From assembly GCA_963665395.2 (NCBI GenBank), contig OY762251.1, positions 1,054,001-1,118,000 of the forward strand: 64,000 nt of DNA, in the 5' to 3' direction. Origin of the DNA: Bin87 sp963665395. Its GTDB lineage: Bacteria; Chloroflexota; Dehalococcoidia; Lucifugimonadales; UBA3495. The notes under the pieces were generated by a model, which saw only the letters and a list, made by a program, of their open reading frames with translations, was not told the origin of the DNA and did no database searches. Made by a program: the position numbers and the translations under genes. Of this stretch, positions 25,763 through 34,211 are shown piece by piece; the first letter of the stretch is position 1, and each line of letters opens with the position of its first letter.

Positions 25763-27763
25763 TTGGCAATTACGGAATTGGAAATCACCAAGCGCAGCAG
25801 TTTCGCGTCCGGAGCCCACTTCGGCGACGTGGGCGCGTATGAGCTACTGGAAGGCACGGCCCATTACGCGGTGGATCCGCTGCATACCCGGAACCAGGGG
25901 ATTACGGACCTGGAGCTGGCGCCCCGCAATTCGGCCGGCATGGTTGAGTTTTCGGCGGACTTCGCCATGCTTCAGCCGGCGAACATCGACCGGGGCAACC
26001 GCCGCATCCTGTTTGACGTGGTGAACCGGGGACGCAAGACTGCCCTGAGCCTGAACAGTGTCCCCGCCCCCAATGACCCCACCGCTCCCCTGGAGGCCGG
26101 CAACGGCTACCTGATGCGCCGGGGCTACACGGTGGTCTGGGGCGGCTGGCAGGCCGACGTGCCGCCCACTCCTGGCCTCATCGGGCTGCAAGGGCCGGAA
26201 GCCATCGGACCCCAGGGGCCGCTGACCGGCAAGATCATGTGCCAGTTCCAGTGCAACGAACCCACCCAGGTGTTCCTGCTGGCCGACCGGCAGCACCTGC
26301 CCAACCCCGCCGCTGATCCTGAAGAAGCCGAGGCCACGCTGACGGTGCGGGATTTGCCCAACAGTCCGGCGACGCCGGTTGACCGGGGCCAGTGGTCTTT
26401 CGTCCGGGTCGAGGATGCGGACCTGGAGCCCCAGCACAGCCATATCTATATGCCTTCCGGTTTTGAGCCGGGGAAGATTTACCAGTTGGTCTATACCACC
26501 ACCGGCAGCCGGATCGTGGGATTGGGGTTCGCCGCCATGCGGGATGTGGTTTCCTACCTGAAACACGCGCCGGCCCCATTTGACGGGAGACGGGGCAATC
26601 CCTGCGCCGGGGCCATTGACTACGCCTACGCTATGGGTCGCTCCCAGAGCGGCCGCTTCCTGCGTCAGTACATCCACGTGGGCATCAACGAGGATGAGGC
26701 AGGCCGGCCGGCCCTGGACGGGATCATACCCCACGTGGCCGGCGGGATGCGCGGCGAGTTCAACCTGCGCTTCGGGCAACCCTCCAAGGACGTCTGCTAC
26801 ATCATCCCGGAGATGTTCCCTTTTACCGACACTCCGCAGACGGACCCGGTTACCGGCGCCCAGGGTTCCTTGCTGGACGCCCTGGAACGACGCGGCGCGA
26901 TGCCCAAGATCATGTTCACCAACACCTCCGCCGAGTACTGGCGCGGGGACGCCGCCCTGATCCACACCGACCTGGAAACCCTCACTGACGCGCCGGAATC
27001 GCCTTCGGTGCGCCGCTACCACTTCGCCGGTTGTCAGCATGGCTCAGGCGAGTTTCCCCCGCTGGAAATCCGCGCCAATGACGGGATCAAGGGGCAGCTT
27101 CCCTTCAACAGCGTGGACTACGCCCCGCTGCTGCGGGCCGCGCTGGACAACCTGGACCGCTGGGTGACGACGGGGGAAGAACCCCCGGCCAGCCGTCATC
27201 CCAGCCGGAACGGCGGCACGGCGGTGGAGTCCCATACGCTGCTGGAACGGTTCGCCCAACTGCCAGACGTCAGAGTGCCGACCCACACCATCCGGGCGAT
27301 ACGGCTGGACTACGGGCCGGAGTCGCACTTGGGGCGCACCACCAAATTGCCCGCCGACGAGGGCGAGGAGTTCCCGGCATTGGTGGCAGATCTGGATGAG
27401 TCGTTCAACGAGCGGGGCGGCATCCGCCTGCCCGACCTGACCGTTCCGGTAGCCACCTACACCGGCTGGAACCTGCGTGACGAAAGCATCGGCAATCCCG
27501 GCCTATTCATCGGCATCACCGGCGGCCTGGCCGGTTGGACGCTCCCCCTGCCCGCCACGCCGGCCGAGCGCGAGGCAACCGGCGACCCACGAGCGTCCAT
27601 AGAGGAACGCTACGCCAGCCGCGAGGATTACCTGGAGCAGGTAACCAGCGCGGCGATGGACCTAGTGGCCGAGCGTTACCTTCTGGAGGAAGATGTAGCA
27701 GAGGTGGTGGACCTGGCGGGGCGGAAGTACGACTACTGGACGGGGAACGGCGATAAGCGCTGA
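25763..27763 (+). CDS. Alpha/beta hydrolase-domain protein (Abhydrolase_10 type)
   Basis: A 666-residue protein whose length and sequence fit the large 'alpha/beta hydrolase domain' family (Abhydrolase_10). The nucleophile elbow is probably AYAMGRSQSGRFLRQY near residues 290-305, with the pattern G-R-S-Q-S-G. Other landmarks are NRGRKTALS, GYTVVWGGWQADV and HFAGCQHGSG, whose His could be catalytic. No signal peptide is visible, so it is cytosolic. The substrate is unknown; family members occur near degradation genes for esters and acyl compounds. Start TTG preceded by GGGGAGG. It is apparently monocistronic, with a TAAAAT box at 25686 upstream. Confidence 0.82.
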   Translation: MAITELEITKRSSFASGAHFGDVGAYELLEGTAHYAVDPLHTRNQGITDLELAPRNSAGMVEFSADFAMLQPANIDRGNRRILFDVVNRGRKTALSLNSVPAPNDPTAPLEAGNGYLMRRGYTVVWGGWQADVPPTPGLIGLQGPEAIGPQGPLTGKIMCQFQCNEPTQVFLLADRQHLPNPAADPEEAEATLTVRDLPNSPATPVDRGQWSFVRVEDADLEPQHSHIYMPSGFEPGKIYQLVYTTTGSRIVGLGFAAMRDVVSYLKHAPAPFDGRRGNPCAGAIDYAYAMGRSQSGRFLRQYIHVGINEDEAGRPALDGIIPHVAGGMRGEFNLRFGQPSKDVCYIIPEMFPFTDTPQTDPVTGAQGSLLDALERRGAMPKIMFTNTSAEYWRGDAALIHTDLETLTDAPESPSVRRYHFAGCQHGSGEFPPLEIRANDGIKGQLPFNSVDYAPLLRAALDNLDRWVTTGEEPPASRHPSRNGGTAVESHTLLERFAQLPDVRVPTHTIRAIRLDYGPESHLGRTTKLPADEGEEFPALVADLDESFNERGGIRLPDLTVPVATYTGWNLRDESIGNPGLFIGITGGLAGWTLPLPATPAEREATGDPRASIEERYASREDYLEQVTSAAMDLVAERYLLEEDVAEVVDLAGRKYDYWTGNGDKR

Positions 27764-27787
27764 ATTTGCCCGGGAAGTCAGGCAGCG

Positions 27788-27920
27788 GGTAGGGTTGTAA
27801 TTCAGGTGGCTCAGCTTTCCGGCAAGGTATCCGAGCGGCTAAAACTACTGCTACGCCAACGAGATTGCCACGCTGCGCTCGCAATGACAAGAGCCAAAGC
27901 ACCTAAAACGGAACGCTACC
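27788..27920. repeat. F3-B inverted-repeat element
   Basis: A 133-bp copy with right end CCTAAAACGGAACGCTACC and a diverged left end GGTAGGGTTGTAATTCAGG. Its last base is immediately followed by GGAGGCCCACC and the ATG of the VOC gene, so any transcript for that gene must cross or start in the repeat. Confidence 0.8.
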
Positions 27921-27931
27921 GGAGGCCCACC

Positions 27932-28287
27932 ATGCCCTTGCAGTTAGACCATACCATCGTACCGGCCTACGACAAGGTGAAATCTGCGGAGTTCATCGCC
28001 CGCATCTTCGGACTGAAGTATGAAGGGCCATGGGGGCACTTCGCTCCGGTCAAGGTCAACGACATACTGACGCTGGACTTCGACGACTCGGACAGCCCGC
28101 GATCCAATCACTACGCCTTTTTGGCTTCAGACGAGGAGTTCGACGCGATCCTGCAACGCATCAAGGACGAGGGTGTCATATTCGGGAGCGGCCCGCGCTC
28201 GCGCACGGATGGGGCCGGGGGTTCTACTTCGAGTGCGAAAACGGGCACGTCTGGGAGGTCATCACCCACACGTACATAACCGATTAG
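27932..28287 (+). pseudogene. VOC/glyoxalase-superfamily protein, frameshifted
   Basis: The first 90 codons read as a VOC-family protein (LQLDHTIVPAYDKVKSAEFI, FGLKYEGPWGHFAPVKVND, LDFDDSD) in one frame, up to GSGPRSRTDG. The last strand of the domain, GRGFYFECENGHVWEVITHT, continues in a different frame to the TAG at 28285. The break is near 28200-28215. An intact gene would be about 118-125 residues. It could be a true mutation or an assembly or read error. VOC proteins bind a metal through His/Glu; His 5 and the Glu in WEVIT are both present if the frame is repaired. Confidence 0.75.
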
Positions 28288-28383
28288 AGCGTGTCGCCGT
28301 ACGTTGATTTGGAGACCCCTCGGACAATCTTCCGTCGCGGCAACGTATTGCCGGCGACGATAGCAGTATGGCGTCGGTATCCC

Positions 28384-28413
28384 TTGACAAAATATCGGGA
28401 GAAACCGCAGAAT
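28384..28413 (+). promoter_or_regulatory. Promoter candidate for the ferredoxin gene
   Basis: TTGACA at 28384-28389 and CAGAAT at 28408-28413, 18 bases apart, about 90 bases before the ferredoxin ATG. The -35 box is perfect and the -10 box is weak. Confidence 0.45.
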
Positions 28414-28503
28414 ACGCGCTATTAACGGGCGCTTTACGGGCCAGGCCGGTTTCTGCACCGACGGACAAATGACCGCGATTGCGCCCGTGGCCGAGGTAAT
28501 CTG

Positions 28504-28746
28504 ATGGCATTCGTGATTACACAACCCTGTGAGGGAGTGAAGGACGCCTCGTGCGTTGAAGTTTGCCCCGTGGATTGCATCCATTCGGACGACGACGCGC
28601 CGATGTACTACATCAATCCCGACGATTGCATCGACTGCGCCTATTGCGTCGCCGTCTGCCCCGTTGAGGCGATATTCGACGAGTTCACCGTGCCGCCCAA
28701 CCAGCGCGAGTACGTGCGCATCAATCGGCTCTACTTCTCCCGCTGA
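28504..28746 (+). CDS. fdxA: 7Fe-type (3Fe-4S/4Fe-4S) ferredoxin
   Basis: An 80-residue electron carrier. Eight cysteines fit the FdxA/Azotobacter ferredoxin I pattern: Cys9, Cys17, Cys21 and Cys25 in the first half (CEGVKDASCVEVCPVDC), and Cys42, Cys45, Cys48 and Cys52 in the second (CIDCAYCVAVCP). By comparison, Cys9, Cys17 and Cys52 should hold the 3Fe-4S cluster, and Cys21, Cys42, Cys45 and Cys48 the 4Fe-4S cluster. Between the sites it has the usual acidic loop (SDDDAPMYYINPDD). It is soluble and cytosolic. The next gene begins 27 bases later, so the two may be co-transcribed, but a functional link is not evident. Confidence 0.93.
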   Translation: MAFVITQPCEGVKDASCVEVCPVDCIHSDDDAPMYYINPDDCIDCAYCVAVCPVEAIFDEFTVPPNQREYVRINRLYFSR

Positions 28747-28772
28747 ATTCCGCGTTCCGCTCCGGCGCCGCA

Positions 28773-29726
28773 ATGGCCCGCTTTCTCACCGACGCCGACG
28801 TTGACCGGTGTGTCAGTCTGCCCGATATGCTGCCGGCAATTGAGGAGATGCTGGCGAACTACGGGCGCGGGCAGGCCGTCAACCTGACCCGGCGCAAAAT
28901 CGCGGCGCCCGGCGGATACCTGGCCGTGATGGGCGGCGCGTTGCTGTATCACGATGTCTTCGGCGTCAAGACGTTCACTCATACCGAAAACGGCTATTCC
29001 TTCCAGGTGAGCCTGTACGAGGCAGCGTCGGGACGGTTGCTGCTTTACACCCAGGCCAACCGCCTGGGGCAACTGCGCACCGGCGCGACTACCGCCGCCG
29101 CCATCAAGTATCTGGCCAATCCCGACGTTCCTCGCTTGGGCATAATCGGCACGGGGAATCAGGCCGGCGACCAGTTGCGCGCCGCCGGCGCCGTGCGCGA
29201 GGTCGGCGAGATCTACGCGTACAGCAGGAACGCCGCTAACCGCCGCGCTTTTGCCGAGCGCATGACCGCCGAGTTGGGTCGTCCAGTGATTGCGGCAGGA
29301 AGCAACCGGGAGGCCGTGGCCGGCTGCGCCGTGGTCATCGGCATCGCGTCAGCCCAAACCCCGGTTGTGCTGGGCGGATGGCTGGATGACGGCGCAACGG
29401 TGATTGGAGCGGGGCCGACCAGCCCACGGCACCAGGAAGTGGACGCCGGAGTGTTGACGCGGGCCAACCGGCGTTTCGTCGACTCGCTGGAACAGGCGCC
29501 GCTGGAATGTGGCGACATCGCCGCCGCCGTGGACCAAGGGCTGGTGCAATGGGGCCAGTTTCACGAACTGCGTCGCGCGGTGGCAGGGATCGTGCCGGGT
29601 AGAGTCAGCGCCGACGAGGTGGTCTATTGCAAGCTGATGGGAACCGGCGTTGCCGACGTGGCGGCGGCGCGGCTGGTGTGGGAGCGTGCCGAGGAGCTGG
29701 GGGTCGGCGTGGAAATGGATTTTTAG
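28773..29726 (+). CDS. Ornithine cyclodeaminase / mu-crystallin family protein
   Basis: A 317-residue NAD(P)-binding protein of the OCD/mu-crystallin family, which includes ornithine cyclodeaminase, alanine dehydrogenase and ketimine reductase. The N-terminal domain has FLTDADVDRCVSLPDMLPAI and GALLYHDVFGVKTFTH, with the Lys near the active site. The Rossmann motif is GIIGTGNQAGDQLRA near residues 125-139. The block VIGAGPTSPRHQEVD near 210 is conserved. Which reaction it performs cannot be decided from the sequence. Its TAG stop (29724-29726) is the left arm of a P palindrome, whose right arm provides the stop of the convergent carB gene. Confidence 0.87.
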   Translation: MARFLTDADVDRCVSLPDMLPAIEEMLANYGRGQAVNLTRRKIAAPGGYLAVMGGALLYHDVFGVKTFTHTENGYSFQVSLYEAASGRLLLYTQANRLGQLRTGATTAAAIKYLANPDVPRLGIIGTGNQAGDQLRAAGAVREVGEIYAYSRNAANRRAFAERMTAELGRPVIAAGSNREAVAGCAVVIGIASAQTPVVLGGWLDDGATVIGAGPTSPRHQEVDAGVLTRANRRFVDSLEQAPLECGDIAAAVDQGLVQWGQFHELRRAVAGIVPGRVSADEVVYCKLMGTGVADVAAARLVWERAEELGVGVEMDF

Positions 29727-29749
29727 GGGCGAATGATTATTCGCCCCTA
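29724..29749. repeat. P palindrome joining two convergent stop codons
   Basis: TAGGGGC, a near-perfect core GAATGATTATTC, and GCCCCTA. The left TAG (29724-29726) ends the plus-strand OCD gene. On the minus strand the right arm gives the TAG (29749-29747) that ends carB. The hairpin could serve as a terminator in both directions. Confidence 0.85.
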
Positions 29750-32700
29750 CTGGGGCGCGGCGAGGTATTCGTCGGTAGTCAGCACGCTGTAGTTGTCCAG
29801 GCCCGTGAGCATACTTTCCATGGCGGCGCGGGCGGTGTCCAGGGAGGTGAAGCAGGGGATGCGGCGTTCCACGGCGGCGCGGCGGATGTAGAAGCCGTCT
29901 CGCATCACTGATGAATCGCCGGACAGGGTGTTGACCACCGCCCCCACGGTGCCGTCGTTGATGACGTCCAACACGTCCGGAGATCCCTCGCCGATGCGCT
30001 TGGTGATGGTGGTTACGGGCAGGTCCATGGCGGTAATCATGGCGGCGGTGCCCTCGGTGGCGTAGAGTTCGCAGCCGGCGTCCGCCAGACCGCGGATGAG
30101 CGGCAGCGAGTCGGCTTTGTTCTGGTCCGAGATGCTCAACAGGACGCCCATGCCGGGGGACAGGTTGATGCTGGCGGCCTGGAGCGCCTTGGTCAACGCT
30201 CCCGTGAAATCGCGGTCGATGCCCATAACCTCGCCGGTGGACTTCATCTCCGGCCCCATGTACCAGTCCACGCCCACCAGCTTGGACATGGAGAACACGG
30301 GGGCCTTGATGCCGACGAGCTTTTGCCGCGGCCACAGGCCGCCCTCGTAGCCCATATCCTTCAACTTGGCGTCCAGCATGACCCGCGTGGCCAGGTTGGC
30401 TACCGGGACGCCGGTAACCTTGGAGATGAAGGGTATGGTGCGGCTGCCCCGGGGGTTCACCTCAAGCACGTACACGGTGGTCTCTTCAGCATCGCCAGAC
30501 GGACGGACGCCCGGATCTCTGACCAGGGCGCTGCGGTAGGCGCTGCCGCCCTGGAGCACGAACTGAATGTTCATCAGTCCGCGCACGCCCAGAGCCAGGC
30601 CGATGCGGGTGGTGTAGTCCACCAGGGTGTCAACCTCGGCTTCGGTGAGGTTCAGGCCGGGGTAGATGGCCATGGAGTCGCCGCTGTGGACGCCGGCGCG
30701 CTCCACGTGCTCCATAATGCCGGGGATCAGTACCCGTTCGCCGTCGCAGATGGCGTCCACCTCACACTCGCGTCCTTCCATGTAGTGGTCCACCAGCACC
30801 TCGCGCTCCGGCGTTACCTCGGTGGCGATGGTCAGGTAGCGGATCAACTCCGTGGCGTTGCGCACGATTTCCATGGCCCGCCCGCCCAGCACGTAGCTGG
30901 GGCGAACCACTACCGGGTAGCCGATGCGTTGGGCTATGGTCAGGGCCTGGTCCACCGATTGCACGGTGCCGCCGGGAGGCTGGGGAATGTCCAAATCCAC
31001 CAGGAACCGCTCGAACTTCTGCCGGTCGCTGGCAATGTCGATGGCCTCGGCGCTGGAGCCAAGAATGGGCAGGCCGGCGGCGGCCAGGGCCTGGGACAGG
31101 TTGATGGCGGTTTGGCCGCCGAACTGCACCAGGCTGGGCGGCGGGTCGTCGTCTATCGTCTCGTTGTCGATGATGTCGCGGACGGCCTCTTCGTCCAGGG
31201 CCTCGAAGTAGAGCCGGTCGCTGGTGTCAAAGTCGGTGGATACGGTTTCGGGATTGGAGTTGATCATGATGCTGGCCACGCCGGCCTGGGAGAGGGCCCA
31301 GGCGGCGTGGACGCTGCAATAATCGAACTCGATGCCCTGACCGATGCGGATGGGGCCGCTGCCGATGACGATGGCCTTGGGGCCGGGCAGCGGCGGCGCT
31401 TCGTTCTCGGCGTCGTAGGCGCTGTAGTAGTAGGGCGTTGCGGCCTCAAACTCGGCGGCGCAAGTGTCCACCATCTTGAACACGGGCTTGATGTCATGGC
31501 GCAACCGCAACTGGCGTACCTGCTCGGGCAGAAGGCCGGACAGGGTGGCGATTTCCACGTCGGAAAATCCCAGCCGCTTGGACGTCAGCAGAATGGCCGG
31601 CGTCAAGGGATTGCCGAGCAAGCGGCGTTCCTGGTCAACGACGCGCTCCAGGGCGGCAATGAACCAGGGATCGATGCTGGTGTGCGCCACCAGTTGGTCG
31701 CGGGTTACTCCCCGGCGCAGGGCGGCCGTCAACGCCCAGAGCCGGAGGTCGTTGGGATGCAGGGGCAGCGCGTCCAGCAGAGCCTGATGGTCTCTCCCGA
31801 AGTTGAACCCGCGCCACTCCTGGTCTTCCCAGAGCAGTGAGGAGTTGGGCTGTTCCAGGGCGCGGGTGGCTTTTTGCAGGGCCGCCTCAAAGCTGCGGTC
31901 GATGGCCATGACCTCGCCGGTGGCCTTCATCTGCGTCGTAACCTGGCGGTCGCCGTCGGGGAACTTGTCGAAGGGCCAGCGGGGTATCTTGACGACGCAA
32001 TAGTCCAGGGCCGGCTCGAAGGCGGCGCCGGTGGTGCCGGTGACGGCGTTGGGGATTTCGTCGAGGCGCCGGCCCACGGCGATTTTGGCGGAGACGCGGG
32101 CGATGGGATAGCCGGTGGCCTTGCTGGCCAGGGCCGATGAGCGACTGACCCGGGGATTGACTTCGATAACGTAGTATTCCGAATCGGCCGGCCAGTCGCC
32201 GGGCCGATTGACCATGGCGTCGGGGTGAGGCCGCAGGGCCAGCTGGATGTTGCAGCCGCCCTCGATGCCCAGGCCGCGAATGATGTTGAGGCTGGCGGTG
32301 CGGAGCAACTGGTACTCTTTGTCCGTCAGCGTCTGGCTGGGGGCGACCACGATGCTGTCTCCCGTGTGCGCCCCCATGGGATCGAAGTTCTCCATGTTGC
32401 AGACGGTGATGCAGTTGTCGGCACCGTCGCGGATGACTTCGTACTCGACTTCCTTCCAGCCGACCAGGGAGCGTTCCAGCAGTACCTGGCTGATGGGGCT
32501 GGCGGCCAGCCCGCCCTCCACAATGGCTTGGAACTCCTCCTCCGTGTTGGCGATGCCGCCGCCGGTTCCGCCCAGGGTGTAGGCCGGCCGGACCACCAGG
32601 GGGAGGCCGGTTTCGGCCTTGTACGCCTGCGCTTCCGCCATGGTGGACACGGTGCGATTGGGCGGCATCGGCTCGCCGATGTCGGTGAGAAACTGCCGGA

Positions 32701-33097
32701 AAAAGTCCCGGTCTTCCGCTTTGCGGATGGTTTCCAACGGGGTGCCCAGCAACCGAACTTGATAACGATCCAGCACGCCGGCGTCGGCCAGGTCAACGGC
32801 CAGGTTCAGGCCGGTCTGCCCGCCCAAGGTGGGCAGGATTCCGTCGGGCCGCTCGCTGGCTATGATGCGCTCCAGCACCGGAACGGTGAGCGGTTCGATG
32901 TACACCCGGTCGGCGACATCCCGGTCGGTCATAATGGTGGCCGGATTGGAGTTGACCAGCACCACTGATACGCCCTCCTCGCGGAGAGCTTTGCACGCCT
33001 GGGTGCCGGCGTAGTCGAACTCGGCGGCCTGGCCGATGACGATAGGGCCGGAGCCGATGACCAGGACTTTGCGGGGTTGTTGAGAGGAAGCGCTCAA
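29747..33097 (-). CDS. carB: Carbamoyl-phosphate synthase large subunit
   Basis: CarB makes carbamoyl phosphate from bicarbonate, ammonia (from CarA) and two ATP for pyrimidine and arginine synthesis. The 1116 residues are slightly longer than the usual 1070. Two ATP-grasp halves are visible. The first begins KVLVIGSGPIVIGQAAEFDY and contains AYTLGGTGGGIANTEEEF. The second begins AIVIGSGPIRIGQGIEFDYC and contains YVLGGRAMEIV. The C-terminal allosteric domain follows, with FSMSKLVGVDWYMGPEMKST near its start. It is the last gene of the pyr operon, preceded by two small genes after carA. Its stop is provided by the P palindrome at 29724-29749. Confidence 0.97.
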   Translation of the reverse strand: MSASSQQPRKVLVIGSGPIVIGQAAEFDYAGTQACKALREEGVSVVLVNSNPATIMTDRDVADRVYIEPLTVPVLERIIASERPDGILPTLGGQTGLNLAVDLADAGVLDRYQVRLLGTPLETIRKAEDRDFFRQFLTDIGEPMPPNRTVSTMAEAQAYKAETGLPLVVRPAYTLGGTGGGIANTEEEFQAIVEGGLAASPISQVLLERSLVGWKEVEYEVIRDGADNCITVCNMENFDPMGAHTGDSIVVAPSQTLTDKEYQLLRTASLNIIRGLGIEGGCNIQLALRPHPDAMVNRPGDWPADSEYYVIEVNPRVSRSSALASKATGYPIARVSAKIAVGRRLDEIPNAVTGTTGAAFEPALDYCVVKIPRWPFDKFPDGDRQVTTQMKATGEVMAIDRSFEAALQKATRALEQPNSSLLWEDQEWRGFNFGRDHQALLDALPLHPNDLRLWALTAALRRGVTRDQLVAHTSIDPWFIAALERVVDQERRLLGNPLTPAILLTSKRLGFSDVEIATLSGLLPEQVRQLRLRHDIKPVFKMVDTCAAEFEAATPYYYSAYDAENEAPPLPGPKAIVIGSGPIRIGQGIEFDYCSVHAAWALSQAGVASIMINSNPETVSTDFDTSDRLYFEALDEEAVRDIIDNETIDDDPPPSLVQFGGQTAINLSQALAAAGLPILGSSAEAIDIASDRQKFERFLVDLDIPQPPGGTVQSVDQALTIAQRIGYPVVVRPSYVLGGRAMEIVRNATELIRYLTIATEVTPEREVLVDHYMEGRECEVDAICDGERVLIPGIMEHVERAGVHSGDSMAIYPGLNLTEAEVDTLVDYTTRIGLALGVRGLMNIQFVLQGGSAYRSALVRDPGVRPSGDAEETTVYVLEVNPRGSRTIPFISKVTGVPVANLATRVMLDAKLKDMGYEGGLWPRQKLVGIKAPVFSMSKLVGVDWYMGPEMKSTGEVMGIDRDFTGALTKALQAASINLSPGMGVLLSISDQNKADSLPLIRGLADAGCELYATEGTAAMITAMDLPVTTITKRIGEGSPDVLDVINDGTVGAVVNTLSGDSSVMRDGFYIRRAAVERRIPCFTSLDTARAAMESMLTGLDNYSVLTTDEYLAAPQ

Positions 33098-33243
33098 AGG
33101 TTATCGTCCTCACGGAGCCGTTTCGGCGTAGAAGTGCACTGGAATTAATCTCCCGGGTTGGGAACCTGACTAGATGCCAGACGGAGCGTTACGCTGTAGG
33201 GCGAATCTTGGCGTCAGCTTGTTGCAATAGTCGGGAAACCATA

Positions 33244-33355
33244 GTTCAGTTTCCCAGCGGGGTATCCGAGCGGCTAAAACTGCTGCTACGCCAACGGGAT
33301 TGCCACGCTACGCTCGCAATGACAAAAACCAAACCACCTAAAACGGAACGCTACC
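33244..33355. repeat. F3-B element truncating the DUF2283 gene
   Basis: A 112-bp copy that lacks the outermost left end but keeps CCTAAAACGGAACGCTACC on the right. The direct repeat AAACCATA flanks it at 33236-33243 and 33356-33363. On the minus strand the right end supplies TGG TAG, the last codon and the stop of the DUF2283 gene. Confidence 0.8.
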
Positions 33356-33557
33356 AAACCATATCAACTTCGTGAGACGGTATTCCGCCCAGGTCAATGC
33401 CCTCCGACGCATACAGGAACGAAATCCCGATCACGTCGCCGTTGACGTCCAGGAGCAAGTGCCGGCTGTCGTCCAACTCCCTACCGCATTGGTATTGCGT
33501 GTCGCGCAATTTCAGGTACAGCGCATCCGTATCAGGATATTTCCGAACCTCCATCAT
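33351..33557 (-). CDS. DUF2283-like small protein, 3' end altered by a repeat
   Basis: A 68-residue protein with the DUF2283 pattern: YPDTDALYLKLRD near the start, then DDSRHLLLDVNGDVIGISFL and GIDLGGIP. These proteins are often found beside toxin-like genes; their function is not established. The stop TAG lies in the F3 element at 33244-33355. If the element and one copy of its 8-bp duplication are removed, the frame continues with VSRLLQQADAKIRPTA and stops at TAA (33191-33189), so the original protein was about 16 residues longer. The start is preceded by GGAGGAACATG. It stands within the pyr operon, between carB and the hypothetical gene at 33786. Confidence 0.75.
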   Translation of the reverse strand: MMEVRKYPDTDALYLKLRDTQYQCGRELDDSRHLLLDVNGDVIGISFLYASEGIDLGGIPSHEVDMVW

Positions 33558-33785
33558 GTTCCTCCTTGAAAGACCTCCGTTACGATGATGATGAGCGCAG
33601 AAGCAGTGAAACGCAGCCTGGTATTGGGATCTGGCACCACTACCTCCGTTGGGTTAGGCCAACCAAGTATCCGATATTGACCAATCTACCGGATCGTCAC
33701 ACAATCCGCCAATGGTCGGCGAATTGTACGGCAAATCATAGCGCTATCAGCCATGCGGAAACTCATGCTGCTTCGATTGCAACGG

Positions 33786-34211
33786 TCAGGAAAACCGTGG
33801 CATCGTGCCCGGCAGCTCCATCAGCTGCCGTTCAACGAGGGCGTTCATCATCTGGAAGATGAACGCGCCGAAGTAGGCGCCTTCGGCATCGAAGTGGTCC
33901 AGGTCGATGCCGCCGTCGGGCGTGCGCGGTGGGATGATGAAGTCGGTAGCATCGAAGCCGGCGTTGACGGCGTGGACGTAGCCCACCGGCTGGTCGCTGA
34001 TGGGCTGGCCGGTGGCCGGGTCGGTAACTTTCACGGCCAACTCCCAGCGGGCACCCAGTTGGCCCCGGCTGACGGCGGCGAGCAGATAGCCGTGGCCGTC
34101 GTGGGAGAACGCAGGCACGGTTTCCTGCAACAGGCCGATGGTATCGTTGAGGCTGATGGGAAGCTGGGTCTCTACACCCTGTTCCAGCAGAAAGGCGGTG
34201 AATCCGGTCAT
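33786..34211 (-). CDS. Hypothetical protein coupled to carA
   Basis: A 141-residue soluble protein I do not recognise. It starts MTGFTAFLLEQGVETQLPIS, has a central part rich in beta-forming residues (RWELAVKVTDPATGQPI, GYVHAVNAGFDATDFIIPP) and ends with a helix FGAFIFQMMNALVERQLMEL. Its ATG overlaps the carA stop by 4 bases (ATGA), so it is translated with carA and expressed under pyrimidine control. That position suggests a role connected with carbamoyl phosphate or simple hitch-hiking; nothing in the sequence decides between them. Confidence 0.7.
   Translation of the reverse strand: MTGFTAFLLEQGVETQLPISLNDTIGLLQETVPAFSHDGHGYLLAAVSRGQLGARWELAVKVTDPATGQPISDQPVGYVHAVNAGFDATDFIIPPRTPDGGIDLDHFDAEGAYFGAFIFQMMNALVERQLMELPGTMPRFS

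Noticed and set aside
28288..28503. tRNA or small RNA gene between the VOC gene and the ferredoxin gene
   Set aside because: No cloverleaf, T-loop or CCA-like end could be recognised; only a promoter candidate is supported.
30323..31840. 505-codon plus-strand frame opposite carB
   Set aside because: Shadow frame with Gly/Val/His-rich composition; carB is unmistakable on the minus strand.
33098..33240. Promoter or second attenuator before carB
   Set aside because: No PyrR consensus or clear promoter boxes; the region holds the displaced 3' end of the DUF2283 gene.
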